A stretch of DNA of 64,000 bases from Salinivirgaceae bacterium (GTDB lineage: Bacteria > Bacteroidota > Bacteroidia > Bacteroidales > SZUA-534): contig JAFXQB010000022.1 in NCBI GenBank assembly GCA_017527435.1, positions 1 through 64,000 of the forward strand, read 5' to 3'. The translations under genes and the position numbers were made by a program. The notes under the pieces are model-generated. The model searched no databases. It was not told where the DNA came from and was given only the letters and a program-made list of their open reading frames with translations. This document shows positions 27,559 to 36,683 of this stretch, piece by piece. How positions within the stretch are numbered: position 1 is the stretch's first letter; each line of letters starts with the position of its first letter.

Positions 27559-28197
27559 ATGAACGAATATATTTTGTGCGGAATATTATGCCTGGCAGCC
27601 TATCTGATAGGCTCAATTCCGACGGCCGTGTGGCTTGGCAAGGGCATCTACGGAATCGACGTGCGCGAGCACGGAAGCGGCAACGCGGGAACAACCAACA
27701 CCATCAGGGTTTTGGGAACCCGACCTGGGCTGATTGTCTTTGCCATCGATATGCTGAAAGGCTTGCTGGCTGTGTGTCTGGCGCATTTTGCAAGTTACGA
27801 GTGCGGCACCGAGCCGTTTGTCAACCTGCAACTGCTGCTTGGCGTCTGCGCCGTTCTGGGGCACATCTTCCCGCTCTACGCGCATTTCAAGGGCGGCAAA
27901 GGCGTGGCCACGCTGCTGGGCATTGCCATCGCACTGAACCCGCCGGCAGCGCTGTGCTGCTTCGGCGTTTTTGTCATCACTCTGATTATCAGCAAATATG
28001 TATCGTTAAGTTCAATGCTCGGCGGCCTCACTTTCCCCATTATGATTATCTGCGTGTTCAAGATTCACATTGTTTCGCTAATGGTGTTCGCCATAGCCGA
28101 AGCCGTGCTGCTGATAATCACCCACAAGAAGAACATTGTCAGGCTGATACACCACGAAGAGAATAAGTTTTCGTTTACAAAGCGGTGCGCGAAATAA
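27559..28197 (+). CDS. plsY: glycerol-3-phosphate acyltransferase (acyl-phosphate dependent)
   Basis: Transfers the acyl group from acyl-phosphate to glycerol 3-phosphate, the first committed step of phospholipid synthesis. The 212-residue membrane protein has about five to six hydrophobic segments and the three PlsY motifs: GSIPTAVWLGK, HGSGNAGTTN and GHIFPLYAHFKGGKGVAT. The PlsX partner is not in the window. The ATG directly follows a heptamer repeat tract, so any promoter must lie in or before the repeat. Confidence 0.96.
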   Translation: MNEYILCGILCLAAYLIGSIPTAVWLGKGIYGIDVREHGSGNAGTTNTIRVLGTRPGLIVFAIDMLKGLLAVCLAHFASYECGTEPFVNLQLLLGVCAVLGHIFPLYAHFKGGKGVATLLGIAIALNPPAALCCFGVFVITLIISKYVSLSSMLGGLTFPIMIICVFKIHIVSLMVFAIAEAVLLIITHKKNIVRLIHHEENKFSFTKRCAK

Positions 28198-28202
28198 ACT
28201 TT

Positions 28203-28250
28203 GAATTACGAATTAGGAATTACGAGTTACGAATTACGAATTAGGAATTT
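28203..28250. repeat. tandem heptamer array GAATTAC / GAATTAG
   Basis: About seven units with single-base variation, beginning five bases after the plsY stop codon. Confidence 0.9.
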
Positions 28251-28276
28251 GAACGGTTTTTCTCGGATTTTATAAG

Positions 28277-28304
28277 GCATCACAGAATTGTGGTGCTTTT
28301 TTTA
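28277..28304 (+). terminator. intrinsic terminator of plsY
   Basis: GCATCACA-GAAT-TGTGGTGC followed by seven T; it comes after the heptamer array. Confidence 0.85.
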
Positions 28305-28477
28305 TGCTGATGCGGAATAATAATGAAACTGGTTCAATAGGCTGACTATCAAAACATTATTAGCAAAGACCATTTGGATTATAAAGTATTATGTTATGAT
28401 TTTTAAAATTTAGGCACTAAAAATTTACATTTTATAATCAAAATATAAATAATTCTGTGAATTTAATCGGAAAATCT

Positions 28478-28507
28478 ATTGTTTTTTAATTTTTGTTGAT
28501 ACCTTTG
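28478..28507 (+). promoter_or_regulatory. promoter of asnA
   Basis: ATTG (28478-28481), 18 bases, then TACCTTTG (28500-28507), close to the TTTG-N19-TAnnTTTG consensus and 23 bases before the ATG. The rest of the gap 28305-28477 is A+T-rich with nothing else recognised. Confidence 0.6.
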
Positions 28508-28530
28508 GCGTCTCAAATAAAAACCGGAAA

Positions 28531-29568
28531 ATGAGCAAACTTATTTTACCAAAAGGTTACAAGCCAATTCTGAACCTGACTCAAACAGAGCTGGGCATAC
28601 AACGCATAAAAGATTTCTTTCAGTCGAACCTGTCGGCCGAGCTGCGGCTGCGGCGCGTGACGGCACCGCTTTTTGTGCTCAAAGGCACCGGCCTGAATGA
28701 CGACCTGAACGGCGTTGAGCGCCCCGTAACCTTCCCCATCAAAGATATGCAGGAACAAAAGGCCGAAATCGTCCACTCGCTTGCCAAATGGAAGCGTATG
28801 ATTCTGGCTGATTACGAGATAGAAAGCGGATTCGGCATCTATACCGATATGAACGCCATCCGCGCCGACGAAGAACTCGACAACACCCACTCGCTCTACG
28901 TTGACCAATGGGACTGGGAACTGTGCATCGGTAAGGATGACCGCACCATCGATTTTCTGAAAACAACGGTGAAACGCATCTTCTACGCAATGCGCCGCAC
29001 CGAATATCTTGTGTATGAGATGTTTCCCGACATCAAACCGCAGCTTCCGCAGCGCATTCACTTCATTTATGCCGACGACCTGGCGAAAATGTACCCAGAC
29101 AAGACCCCGAAAGAGCGCGAAGACGCCATTGCAAAAGAGTATGGCGCGGTGTTCATTATGGGCATTGGCGGCGTGATGAGCAACGGCGAGAAGCACGACG
29201 GCCGCGCCCCCGACTACGACGACTGGACCACTCCTACCGGCGACGGTCACTTTGGCCTGAACGGCGATATTCTGGTTTGGGACGATGTGCTGGGCCACGC
29301 TCTTGAACTGTCGTCGATGGGTATCCGCGTTGACAAGAAAGCCCTTCTGCACCAGCTCGAAATCACCGGTCAGGAACAGCGCAAGGAACTCTACTTCCAC
29401 AAGCGTCTGCTCGAAGGCTCGCTTCCGCTCTCAATCGGCGGCGGCATTGGCCAGTCGCGGCTATGTATGTTCTTCCTGCGCAAGGCCCACATCGGCGAAA
29501 TCCAAGCCAGCATCTGGCCCGACGAAATGCGCAAGACCTGCGGTGACAATAATATTCCGCTGATTTGA
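28531..29568 (+). CDS. asnA: aspartate--ammonia ligase
   Basis: Makes asparagine from aspartate, ammonia and ATP. It is a class II synthetase-like fold of 345 residues. Visible: FFQSNLSAELRLRRVTAPLF, GLNDDLNGVERPV, VHSLAKWKRMILADY, GIYTDMNAIRADEE, HSLYVDQWDWE, and the C-terminal LPLSIGGGIGQSRLCMFFL (motif 3-like with the ATP-binding Arg). Monocistronic, between its own promoter and terminator. Confidence 0.97.
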   Translation: MSKLILPKGYKPILNLTQTELGIQRIKDFFQSNLSAELRLRRVTAPLFVLKGTGLNDDLNGVERPVTFPIKDMQEQKAEIVHSLAKWKRMILADYEIESGFGIYTDMNAIRADEELDNTHSLYVDQWDWELCIGKDDRTIDFLKTTVKRIFYAMRRTEYLVYEMFPDIKPQLPQRIHFIYADDLAKMYPDKTPKEREDAIAKEYGAVFIMGIGGVMSNGEKHDGRAPDYDDWTTPTGDGHFGLNGDILVWDDVLGHALELSSMGIRVDKKALLHQLEITGQEQRKELYFHKRLLEGSLPLSIGGGIGQSRLCMFFLRKAHIGEIQASIWPDEMRKTCGDNNIPLI

Positions 29569-29587
29569 CGGATTTATAAACAACATA

Positions 29588-29616
29588 AACGTCGCATTAA
29601 TTGCGGCGTTTTTTTT
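29588..29616 (+). terminator. intrinsic terminator of asnA
   Basis: AACGTCGCA-TTAAT-TGCGGCGTT with one G-U pair, followed by a run of T. Confidence 0.88.
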
Positions 29617-29626
29617 GCGCTTGTCC

Positions 29627-29662
29627 ACAAAAAAAGCGAAGCCACTCTCCTGACTTCGCTTA
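29627..29662 (-). terminator. intrinsic terminator of alaS
   Basis: On the minus strand AAGCGAAG...CTTCGCTT followed by T-run; it shares 19 identical bases with the terminator at 22193. Confidence 0.85.
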
Positions 29663-29684
29663 TTTCATTTCAATTAACTGTATC

Positions 29685-32300
29685 TCAAATCATTCCAACA
29701 ATAATATTCACGGCTTTGTCCAATCCGTCGGCGTTTTTGCCGCCTGCCGAAGCAAAGAACGGTTGACCACCGCCGCCACCCTGAATCTCTTTGGCGGCCT
29801 CGCGAATCATCTGCGAAGCGTTCAGGCCAGTGGCAACCAGCGCGTCGCTCATAGCGATTGTCAGCGACGGTCTGCCATCGAATTTGGCGCCAGCCACAAA
29901 CAGGAACTTATCCTTCACCTCGCCGCGGATTCTGAAGGCCAAATCCTTCAGTGCGTCGGGGCTCATCTCAATGCCCACAGGCAGACGGAACAGTTTCACA
30001 TCGCCCTTCATCTCTGCATTTGCGAGCAAGTCGGCTTTTATCTTTTGGATTTTCTCCTGCATAAACTTCTCAATGTCGCGCTTCAGTTCGGCGTTCTCGT
30101 CAACGGTCTTTTTTATGGTCTGCGCCAAATTGGGCACGTTGTTGAACATCTCCTTCAGCGAGCGAAGAACATCCTGTTGCGTATCGAACAGATTCTCGGC
30201 CTTTTCGGCGGTTACAGCCTCGATACGGCGCACGCCCGCGGCAACCGAACTCTCCGACACAATCTTAATCAGTCCAATCTCGCCACTTGAATGAACGTGC
30301 GTTCCGCCGCACAACTCAATCGACGGGCCGTATTTGATAACGCGCACCGTGTCGCCGTACTTCTCGCCGAACAGCGCCATCGCGCCAAGCGATTTGGCCT
30401 CCTCAATCGGCATATTGCGGTTCTCCTCGAGCGCCAGATTCTGACGGACAAGCCTGTTGGCGATATGCTCCGCCTTGCGCAATTCCTCGTCGGTAACCTT
30501 TTGGAAATGAGAGAAATCGAAACGCAAGCAATCGGGCGACACCATTGAGCCCTTCTGCTCAACGTGAGTGCCAAGTACCTGACGCAGAGCGTAATGCAGT
30601 AAGTGAGTGGCCGTGTGGTTGTTGGCCGTCTGTTGGCGGCGCTCCACATCGACAACGGCGCGGAACGTGGTTGTCGGGTCTTTCGGCATCTTTTTGGCAA
30701 GGTGCACGCTCAGTTTGTTTTCTTTCTTAGTATCAATAATTTCGATACGCTCACCGTCGGCCTCAATGTAGCCCGTGTCGCCAATCTGACCGCCCATTTC
30801 GGCGTAGAACGGCGTGCGGTTGAGCACAATCTGATAGAGTTCCTGATTCTTCTGTTTGATTTTGCGGTAGCGCAGAATCTCCACGTCGGCCTCCGTCAGG
30901 TCGTAGCCCACAAACTCCGACTCGCCCTCCTGCAGATAAACCCAGTCGCCAGTCTCAATGGCGGCGGCGTTGCGTGCGCGCTCCTTCTGTTTCTGCATCT
31001 CGACATCGAAATCGGCCTGATTGACAGTCAAATCGTTCTCGCGCAGAATAAGTTCGGTCAGGTCGAGCGGGAATCCGTAAGTGTCGTAAAGCGTGAACGC
31101 ATCCACACCCGTAATCTCCTTCTTTCCAGCGGCTTTTGCGTCGGCCATAATCTTGTCGAGAAGGCGGATACCAGTCTCAAGAGTGCGAAGGAATGCATCT
31201 TCCTCCTCCTTCATAACCTTCTCAACCAGAGCCTGTTGCGCTTTCAGTTCGGGATAGGCGTCGCCCATTGTGTCAACCAAAACGGGTAACAGTTTGTACA
31301 TAAACGATTTACGCTGTCCCAGGAAGGTGTATCCGTAGCGGACGGCGCGGCGCAGGATTCGGCGGATAACGTAGCCCGCCTTTGCGTTCGACGGAAGTTG
31401 GCCGTCGGTTACAGAGAAAGCGATTGTGCGCACGTGGTCGGCCACAACGCGCATTGCCACGTCAACCTTCGGGTCTTTGCCGTACTCGCAGTCGCAAATG
31501 CGGCCGATCTCCTTGATTATGGGTTGGAAAACATCAGTATCGTAATTCGATTTCTTGCCTTGCAGAGCCATACACAGGCGCTCGAAACCCATTCCCGTGT
31601 CGACGTGCTTGTGCGGCAGAAGTTCGAGCGAGCCGTCGGCCTTGCGGTTGTATTGCATAAACACAAGGTTCCAAATCTCGATAACCAGCGGATTGCTTTG
31701 GTTCACAAGTTCGCAGCCAGGCAGTTTGGCGCGTTCGGCGTCATCGCGCAGGTCGATATGAATTTCAGAGCACGGACCGCAGGGGCCAGTGGCGCCCATC
31801 TCCCAGAAGTTGTCGTGCTTGTTGCCGTGGATTACGCGGTCTTTGGGCAGATATTGCAGCCAAATCTCTTCGGCTTCGGTGTCAAGGTCAAGGTTTTCCG
31901 ACGCATCGCCTTCAAACACAGTGGCATACAGGCGGTCTTTCGGCAATTTGTAGACTTCGGTCAGAAGTTCCCACGCCCAGGCGATTGCTTCCTTCTTGAA
32001 ATAGTCGCCAAACGACCAGTTGCCGAGCATCTCGAACATTGTGTGGTGATAGGTGTCGTGGCCCACTTCTTCAAGGTCGTTGTGCTTGCCCGACACACGC
32101 AGGCATTTCTGGCTGTTGGCCACACGCGGCCACTTGCGCGGCGATATGCCAAGGAAAATGTCCTTGAACTGGTTCATACCCGCGTTGGTGAACATCAGAG
32201 TCGGGTCGTCTTTGATAACCATCGGCGCACTGCTGACAATCTGGTGCTGCTTCGACGCAAAAAAGTCTTTGAATTGATTGCGTATCTCTTTAGAATTCAT
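29685..32300 (-). CDS. alaS: alanine--tRNA ligase
   Basis: Charges tRNA-Ala. The 871 residues contain, in order, the class II core ([55 protein letters not shown] DTGMGFERL), the tRNA-recognition part, the editing domain with zinc-type [12 protein letters not shown] (HxxxH) and [15 protein letters not shown] (CxxxH), and the C-Ala domain ending in [16 protein letters not shown]. Nothing is missing. ATG 32300; a divergent promoter for the M23 gene lies just upstream. Confidence 0.98.
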   Translation of the reverse strand: MNSKEIRNQFKDFFASKQHQIVSSAPMVIKDDPTLMFTNAGMNQFKDIFLGISPRKWPRVANSQKCLRVSGKHNDLEEVGHDTYHHTMFEMLGNWSFGDYFKKEAIAWAWELLTEVYKLPKDRLYATVFEGDASENLDLDTEAEEIWLQYLPKDRVIHGNKHDNFWEMGATGPCGPCSEIHIDLRDDAERAKLPGCELVNQSNPLVIEIWNLVFMQYNRKADGSLELLPHKHVDTGMGFERLCMALQGKKSNYDTDVFQPIIKEIGRICDCEYGKDPKVDVAMRVVADHVRTIAFSVTDGQLPSNAKAGYVIRRILRRAVRYGYTFLGQRKSFMYKLLPVLVDTMGDAYPELKAQQALVEKVMKEEEDAFLRTLETGIRLLDKIMADAKAAGKKEITGVDAFTLYDTYGFPLDLTELILRENDLTVNQADFDVEMQKQKERARNAAAIETGDWVYLQEGESEFVGYDLTEADVEILRYRKIKQKNQELYQIVLNRTPFYAEMGGQIGDTGYIEADGERIEIIDTKKENKLSVHLAKKMPKDPTTTFRAVVDVERRQQTANNHTATHLLHYALRQVLGTHVEQKGSMVSPDCLRFDFSHFQKVTDEELRKAEHIANRLVRQNLALEENRNMPIEEAKSLGAMALFGEKYGDTVRVIKYGPSIELCGGTHVHSSGEIGLIKIVSESSVAAGVRRIEAVTAEKAENLFDTQQDVLRSLKEMFNNVPNLAQTIKKTVDENAELKRDIEKFMQEKIQKIKADLLANAEMKGDVKLFRLPVGIEMSPDALKDLAFRIRGEVKDKFLFVAGAKFDGRPSLTIAMSDALVATGLNASQMIREAAKEIQGGGGGQPFFASAGGKNADGLDKAVNIIVGMI

Positions 32301-32334
32301 AAAAATAAAACTTTATCATTCAATCATTACGAAA

Positions 32335-32365
32335 GTTGCAAACTTACTTTTTTTAATTAGTTTTG
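32335..32365 (+). promoter_or_regulatory. promoter of the M23 peptidase gene
   Basis: GTTG (32335-32338), 19-base spacer, TAGTTTTG (32358-32365); 30 bases before the ATG. Confidence 0.65.
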
Positions 32366-32395
32366 CTACTTCAAATCAAAGATTTCGGAAAAATA

Positions 32396-33367
32396 ATGGC
32401 AGAGCCGAAGTACAGTTTCGATCCGGAAAGGTTGAGTTACGACAAGATAACACTCACGTTCAAGCAAAAGGCCTTCAAGTTTTTGAAGAGCGCTCTTTTG
32501 CTCATAGCTGTGTCGCTATTGTTTGTTGTAGTGCTGTCAGCATTGTTCGACACGCCAGGAGAGAAAATACAGAAGCGAGAGAACAAGCAGTTGCTTTATC
32601 AGTATGAGCTTCTGAGCAAGAAGGTTGAGAGCATGGAGCACAGCATGGACGAGATTCAGCAGCACGACGACAACATCTACCGTCACATATTCGGCATTGA
32701 CCCGATACCCGAAAGCAAACGTATGGCGGGCGCCGGCGGCTCAAACCCATACAAAGACCTTGAACAATACTCGAAGTCGGAGCTGCTAATCGAGACATCG
32801 AAAAAGATTGACAATCTGGCTCGCAGAATGGTTGTACAGGCTGAATCGTACGACAACATTATGAAACTGGTTGAAGACAAAGAAAAGTTTCTGGCGTCTG
32901 TTCCGGCCATTTCGCCCATTGCCGACCGCAATCTGCGGCGTTTCGCATCGGGCTACGGATACCGAATTCACCCCATATACCGGACTCTGAAGCTGCACAA
33001 CGGCATCGACCTGACAGCACCTACCGGCACAAAAGTTTACGCCACTGGCGGCGGCAAGGTTATTAGTGCCGGATATGCGGCTGGCGGCTACGGCATTAAA
33101 GTCATAATCGACCACGGCTACGGATACAAAACGCTATACGCGCACCTGAACAAAGCTTTGGTGAAAGTTGGCAAACGCGTTGCGCGCGGCGATGAGATTG
33201 GCGAAGTGGGCAGCACAGGACGCTCAACTGCGCCACACCTGCACTACGAAGTGCGCAAAAACGACCAGACTGAAAATCCGGTAAACTACTACTACACTGA
33301 CCTTACGCCCGAAGAGTATGAAGAGATGATTAACGTTTCGAGCCAGATGACAATGAGTTTTGACTAA
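32396..33367 (+). CDS. M23 family membrane-anchored metallopeptidase
   Basis: A 323-residue lysostaphin-like endopeptidase that cuts peptidoglycan cross-bridges, or an inactive regulator of amidases. The N-terminal cytosolic stretch (KAFKFLKSAL) leads to one membrane helix (LLLIAVSLLFVVVLSALF), then a coiled coil (~65-180) and the LytM domain. Zinc ligands are visible: HNGIDLTAP (His, Asp), YAHL, and HLHYEV, so it should be active. It is followed by the merR gene after 16 bp, suggesting an operon. Start ATG 32396 fits the promoter just upstream. Confidence 0.92.
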   Translation: MAEPKYSFDPERLSYDKITLTFKQKAFKFLKSALLLIAVSLLFVVVLSALFDTPGEKIQKRENKQLLYQYELLSKKVESMEHSMDEIQQHDDNIYRHIFGIDPIPESKRMAGAGGSNPYKDLEQYSKSELLIETSKKIDNLARRMVVQAESYDNIMKLVEDKEKFLASVPAISPIADRNLRRFASGYGYRIHPIYRTLKLHNGIDLTAPTGTKVYATGGGKVISAGYAAGGYGIKVIIDHGYGYKTLYAHLNKALVKVGKRVARGDEIGEVGSTGRSTAPHLHYEVRKNDQTENPVNYYYTDLTPEEYEEMINVSSQMTMSFD

Positions 33368-33383
33368 CTAATACCTTGATATT

Positions 33384-33719
33384 ATGCCATACAAAGAGAA
33401 AAAAATCGAGAAACTGTTCTACACCATTGGTGAAGTTGCCGAGATGTTTGATGTCAACACGTCGCTGATACGCTATTGGGAACGCGAGTTCGACATCATC
33501 AAACCACAGCGCAACAAAAAAGGCAACCGTTTGTTCACTAAAAACGACGTTGACAACTTCTTCATCATCTATCACCTTGTTAAAGAGCGCGGCCTGACAC
33601 TGGAAGGCGCGAAACGCAAGCTTCACGACAATCGCGAAGACACCATCAACAATTTCGAAGTGGTTAAATCTCTCGAATCAATCAAGGATATGCTGATTGA
33701 AGTCAAGGATATGCTGTAG
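33384..33719 (+). CDS. MerR-family transcriptional regulator
   Basis: A 111-residue protein with a MerR helix-turn-helix in residues ~12-80: LFYTIGEVAEMFDVNTSLIR, YWEREFD, and wing segment NKKGNRLFTKNDVD. The C-terminal ~30 residues form a short coiled coil (SLESIKDMLIEVKDML); no effector-binding domain or metal-ligand cysteines are seen. It resembles the small MerR proteins that follow the M23 peptidase gene in many Bacteroidetes. Targets are unknown. Confidence 0.88.
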   Translation: MPYKEKKIEKLFYTIGEVAEMFDVNTSLIRYWEREFDIIKPQRNKKGNRLFTKNDVDNFFIIYHLVKERGLTLEGAKRKLHDNREDTINNFEVVKSLESIKDMLIEVKDML

Positions 33720-33752
33720 TTAAGGATTGTATTATTTATTTGGTATAAAAAG

Positions 33753-33790
33753 AAAAGGCTGCTTTCATCGGGAAACAGCCTTTCGTATTT
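33753..33790. terminator. intrinsic terminator between the merR gene and the siaC-like gene
   Basis: AAAGGCTG...CAGCCTTT with inner TTTC/GAAA pairs; usable in both directions between convergent genes. Confidence 0.75.
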
Positions 33791-33809
33791 TAACAATTCA
33801 AACTTTCAA

Positions 33810-34190
33810 TCATTTGTCAACCGGGAAGAACTTGAACGGCAGGTCGACCAAATCGCGGAAATATTCGCCCTGGTCGAGCATGTCTTCATCGTCCTGCTGG
33901 TAGTACCAGTGTATTTCGACATCGGCACCGGTTTTGAAGAGAGAGTTCATGCGCTTGATAATGCCGAAGAACATTTTTGACGATGCCGTATTGTAATATT
34001 TCATTTTAAACGACAAAGTTGTCTTCGGGGCCGGATTCTTGGCATACTCTTCAATCCATTCGAGCACCGAGCTATACAGCAGAGTGGCGTTTTCGGGCAA
34101 CGACTGTCCGGCAATCTGCAACTCACCCTTTTCTGCTGAAAACTGCAAATCGGGCTTTTGTTTGCTAGGCGTAATTATCAAATCGTTCAT
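33810..34190 (-). CDS. SiaC-family regulatory phosphoprotein (DUF1987)
   Basis: A 126-residue protein of the SiaC/DUF1987 family. In Pseudomonas, SiaC is phosphorylated by the SiaB kinase, dephosphorylated by the SiaA phosphatase and controls a diguanylate cyclase. Family segments seen are GELQIAGQSLPENATLLYSS, LEWIEEYAKNP, FKMKYYNTASSKMFFGI (with the Thr/Ser phosphorylation region) and IHWYYQQDDEDMLDQGE. No siaA/B/D genes are adjacent, so it is an orphan whose partner lies elsewhere. Start ATG 34190; the longer frame to 34277 is not supported. Confidence 0.85.
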   Translation of the reverse strand: MNDLIITPSKQKPDLQFSAEKGELQIAGQSLPENATLLYSSVLEWIEEYAKNPAPKTTLSFKMKYYNTASSKMFFGIIKRMNSLFKTGADVEIHWYYQQDDEDMLDQGEYFRDLVDLPFKFFPVDK

Positions 34191-34342
34191 AGTTCGACCA
34201 TAATTTTCCCCAAAAATAGCAACTAAACCACAACGAGAGTAAAATTGCCGAATAATTTTTAACAGAATTATGCACATTCGCCCGAAAACGGCTCACATGG
34301 CCGTTTGGAATGCTATCGGAATACAAGAATTACGTATAACAC

Positions 34343-34402
34343 TAAAAAAGCCGCACCCCCTGCCGCTATTGAATAAAAAGGTTACCTTTGCGGCGTTTTT
34401 TA
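34343..34402 (+). promoter_or_regulatory. serC promoter region overlapped by an inverted repeat
   Basis: -7 element TACCTTTG (34383-34390) lies 36 bases before the ATG. It sits in the loop/3' arm of an inverted repeat AAAAAAGCCGCA (34345-34356) / TGCGGCGTTTTTT (34389-34401). The repeat could be an operator or a terminator of an unannotated upstream transcript. Confidence 0.45.
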
Positions 34403-34426
34403 GAACAATTATCTACATATTTTATT

Positions 34427-35512
34427 ATGAGAAAGCACATCTTTAACGCAGGACCATGTAAGTTGTCCGACATGACTTTGCAGAACACTGCCAAAGCCGT
34501 TCTTGAACTTGACAATTGCGGACAATCTATTTTGGAAGTATCACACCGCTCAAAAGATTTTCAGGCTGTAATCGACGAGGCCGACGCCTTGTTCCATGAG
34601 GTTATGAACATCCCGGCAAACTACCACGTTTTGTTCCTTGGTGGCGGTGCAAGTACCCAATTCGCTATGCTGCCTTTCAACTTCTTGAAAACAAAGGCTG
34701 CATACGTTGACACCGGCACCTGGTCATCCAAAGCAATTAAAGAAGCAAAACTCTTCGGCGAGGTTGAGATTATAGCATCGTCGGAAGCAGCAAACCATAC
34801 CTACTACCCGAAACCGGGCTCCTACACTATCCCGACTGATGTTGATTATCTGCATATTACAACCAACAACACCATCCGCGGAACAGAGATTCTGACCGAC
34901 ATCGACTCGCCAGTTCCATTGTTCGCCGATATGTCGTCGGATATTTTGAGCCGCCCTGTCGACGTTAGCAAATACGCTGTTATCTACGCTGGCGCACAAA
35001 AGAACGTCGGCCCTGCAGGATGTACAGTCGTTATTATCCGCGACGATATGCTCGACCGCGTGGTTGCCGACCGCGCCATTCCATCGATGCTGCGCTACGA
35101 CATCCATATGAAGAACGGTTCAATGTATAACACACCGCCGTGCATCAACATCTTCGCCATCCGTGAGACTCTGAAATGGATTAAATCAGTCGGTGGTCTT
35201 GAGGCTATGGAAAAACTCGCCATTGAGCGTGCAAACATTGTTTACGCCGAGATTGAGCGCAACTCGCTCTTCACATCGCCTGTTCAGAAGGACTCGCGTT
35301 CACGTATGAACATTCCGTTCGTCTGGACTCCTGGCAACGAGCAATATCAGGACGAGTTTATGGATTTCGCAAAGAAGTGCAACATTGTAGGCATCAAGGG
35401 TCACCGCTCGGTTGGCGGCTTCCGCGCATCGTGCTACAACGCCTGCACCATCGAGGACTGCCAGGCTCTTGTGAACTGTATGGCAGAATTTGAAAAACAA
35501 GTTAAAAAGTAA
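34427..35512 (+). CDS. serC: phosphoserine aminotransferase
   Basis: Transaminates 3-phosphohydroxypyruvate to phosphoserine with glutamate; PLP enzyme of 361 residues. Motifs: KHIFNAGPCKLSD, ILEVSHRSKDFQAVIDEA, LFLGGGASTQFAMLPFNFL, TGTWSSKAIKEAK, TTNNTIRGTE, ADMSSDILSRPVDV, and the PLP lysine in YAGAQKNVGPAG. ATG 34427. It is separated from serA by three bases, making a tight serine-biosynthesis operon. Confidence 0.97.
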   Translation: MRKHIFNAGPCKLSDMTLQNTAKAVLELDNCGQSILEVSHRSKDFQAVIDEADALFHEVMNIPANYHVLFLGGGASTQFAMLPFNFLKTKAAYVDTGTWSSKAIKEAKLFGEVEIIASSEAANHTYYPKPGSYTIPTDVDYLHITTNNTIRGTEILTDIDSPVPLFADMSSDILSRPVDVSKYAVIYAGAQKNVGPAGCTVVIIRDDMLDRVVADRAIPSMLRYDIHMKNGSMYNTPPCINIFAIRETLKWIKSVGGLEAMEKLAIERANIVYAEIERNSLFTSPVQKDSRSRMNIPFVWTPGNEQYQDEFMDFAKKCNIVGIKGHRSVGGFRASCYNACTIEDCQALVNCMAEFEKQVKK

Positions 35513-35515
35513 GAA

Positions 35516-36439
35516 ATGAAGACAATATTAGTAGCAACAGAGAAACCTTTTGCAAAACAGGCTGTTGACGGCATTAAAGAGATTGTCGAGAAATCGGGCA
35601 ATAAATTCAAATTGCTGGAAAACTACACCGACAAACAGCAACTGCTTGACGCTGTGGCTGATGCCGATGCTATCATAATCCGTTCCGACAAAGTTACCGA
35701 CGAGGTAATGGCCGCTGGAAAGAACCTTAAGATTGTTGTCCGCGCAGGCGCAGGTTACGACAACGTTGACCTTGAGGCTGCCACAAAACGCGGCATTGTT
35801 GTAATGAACACTCCTGGTCAGAACTCAAACGCCGTGGCCGAGTTGGTATTCGGTCTGCTAGTGTTCGGCGTCCGCAACTTCTACAACGGCAAGTCGGGTA
35901 CCGAACTGAAAGGCAAGAAACTTGGTATTCTGGCCTTCGGTCAGGTTGGCCGTAATGTTGCCCGCGTGGCTAAAGGCTTCGATATGGACGTTTACGCCTA
36001 CGACGCTTTCTGCCCGAAAGAAGTGATTGAGGCCGCTGGCGTTAAAGCCGTTGACAATCAGGACGCTTTGTTCGAGCAGTGCGACATTGTATCGCTTCAC
36101 ATTCCAGCAACGCCCGAGACCAAGCAGAGCATCAACTACGCTCTTGTGAGCAAGATGAAGAAAGGCGGCATTGTTATCAACACTGCCCGCAAAGAGGTTA
36201 TCAACGAGGCTGAACTCATCAAACTGATGGAAGAGCGCCAGGATTTGAAATACATCACCGACATTGCTCCTGATGCCGATGCCGATTTCAAAGCAAAATT
36301 CGAAGGCCGCTACTTTGCAACCCCGAAAAAGATGGGCGCACAGACCGCCGAGGCCAACATCAACGCTGGCTTGGCCGCTGCCAATCAGATTGTCGATTTC
36401 TTCGCCACTGGCAACAAGAAATTCCAGGTGAACAAGTAA
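35516..36439 (+). CDS. serA: D-3-phosphoglycerate dehydrogenase, short form without ACT domain
   Basis: Oxidises 3-phosphoglycerate to 3-phosphohydroxypyruvate. The 307 residues contain RAGAGYDNVDLEAATKRGI, NAVAELVFGLL, the Rossmann motif LGILAFGQVGRNVARVAKGF, and IVINTARKEVINEAEL with the catalytic Arg. The usual catalytic His of D-2-hydroxyacid dehydrogenases (PHIG-type) is replaced by Lys in TPKKMGAQTAEA, as I recall for Bacteroides and Entamoeba enzymes. There is no C-terminal ACT domain, so serine feedback is probably absent. Terminator follows at 36460. Confidence 0.94.
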   Translation: MKTILVATEKPFAKQAVDGIKEIVEKSGNKFKLLENYTDKQQLLDAVADADAIIIRSDKVTDEVMAAGKNLKIVVRAGAGYDNVDLEAATKRGIVVMNTPGQNSNAVAELVFGLLVFGVRNFYNGKSGTELKGKKLGILAFGQVGRNVARVAKGFDMDVYAYDAFCPKEVIEAAGVKAVDNQDALFEQCDIVSLHIPATPETKQSINYALVSKMKKGGIVINTARKEVINEAELIKLMEERQDLKYITDIAPDADADFKAKFEGRYFATPKKMGAQTAEANINAGLAAANQIVDFFATGNKKFQVNK

Positions 36440-36459
36440 TTCGTTACAAACCGATACAG

Positions 36460-36490
36460 AAAAAGGCTGCTCGTTTGAGTGGCCTTTTTT
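36460..36490 (+). terminator. intrinsic terminator of serC-serA
   Basis: AAAAAGGC-TG-CTC-GTTT-GAG-TG-GCCTTTTT, then T; 20 bases after the serA stop. Confidence 0.9.
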
Positions 36491-36504
36491 GTTGGTAGTG
36501 GTTT

Positions 36505-36590
36505 TATTTCGCACAGATGACGCAGAATACACTGATTAACACAGACTTCTTTTTAACTACGGAAAACGCGGAAAGCACGGAATTAAATGT
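36505..36590. repeat. dispersed CACAGATGACGCAG / GGAAAACGCGGAAAGCACGG repeat
   Basis: It is built from the same words as 11867-11915 and, inverted, 38240-38290. Confidence 0.55.
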
Positions 36591-36643
36591 AATAAACACT
36601 CGTTTTTATGACTAAAAATGAAATAGCAACATCTTTATTGCAT

Positions 36644-36674
36644 TTTGCAAAAAACAAACTATAACTTACATTTG
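36644..36674 (+). promoter_or_regulatory. consensus promoter of the candidate RNA gene
   Basis: TTTG (36644-36647), exactly 19 bases, TACATTTG (36667-36674). It is the best match to the Bacteroidetes sigma-ABfr consensus in the window together with 61499-61529. The nearest coding start is 316 bases downstream. Confidence 0.75.
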
Positions 36675-36683
36675 TAGAACAAA

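Noticed and set aside
31398..32360. 320-residue plus-strand frame opposite alaS
   Set aside because: Antisense shadow; composition rich in His/Val and no conserved pattern.
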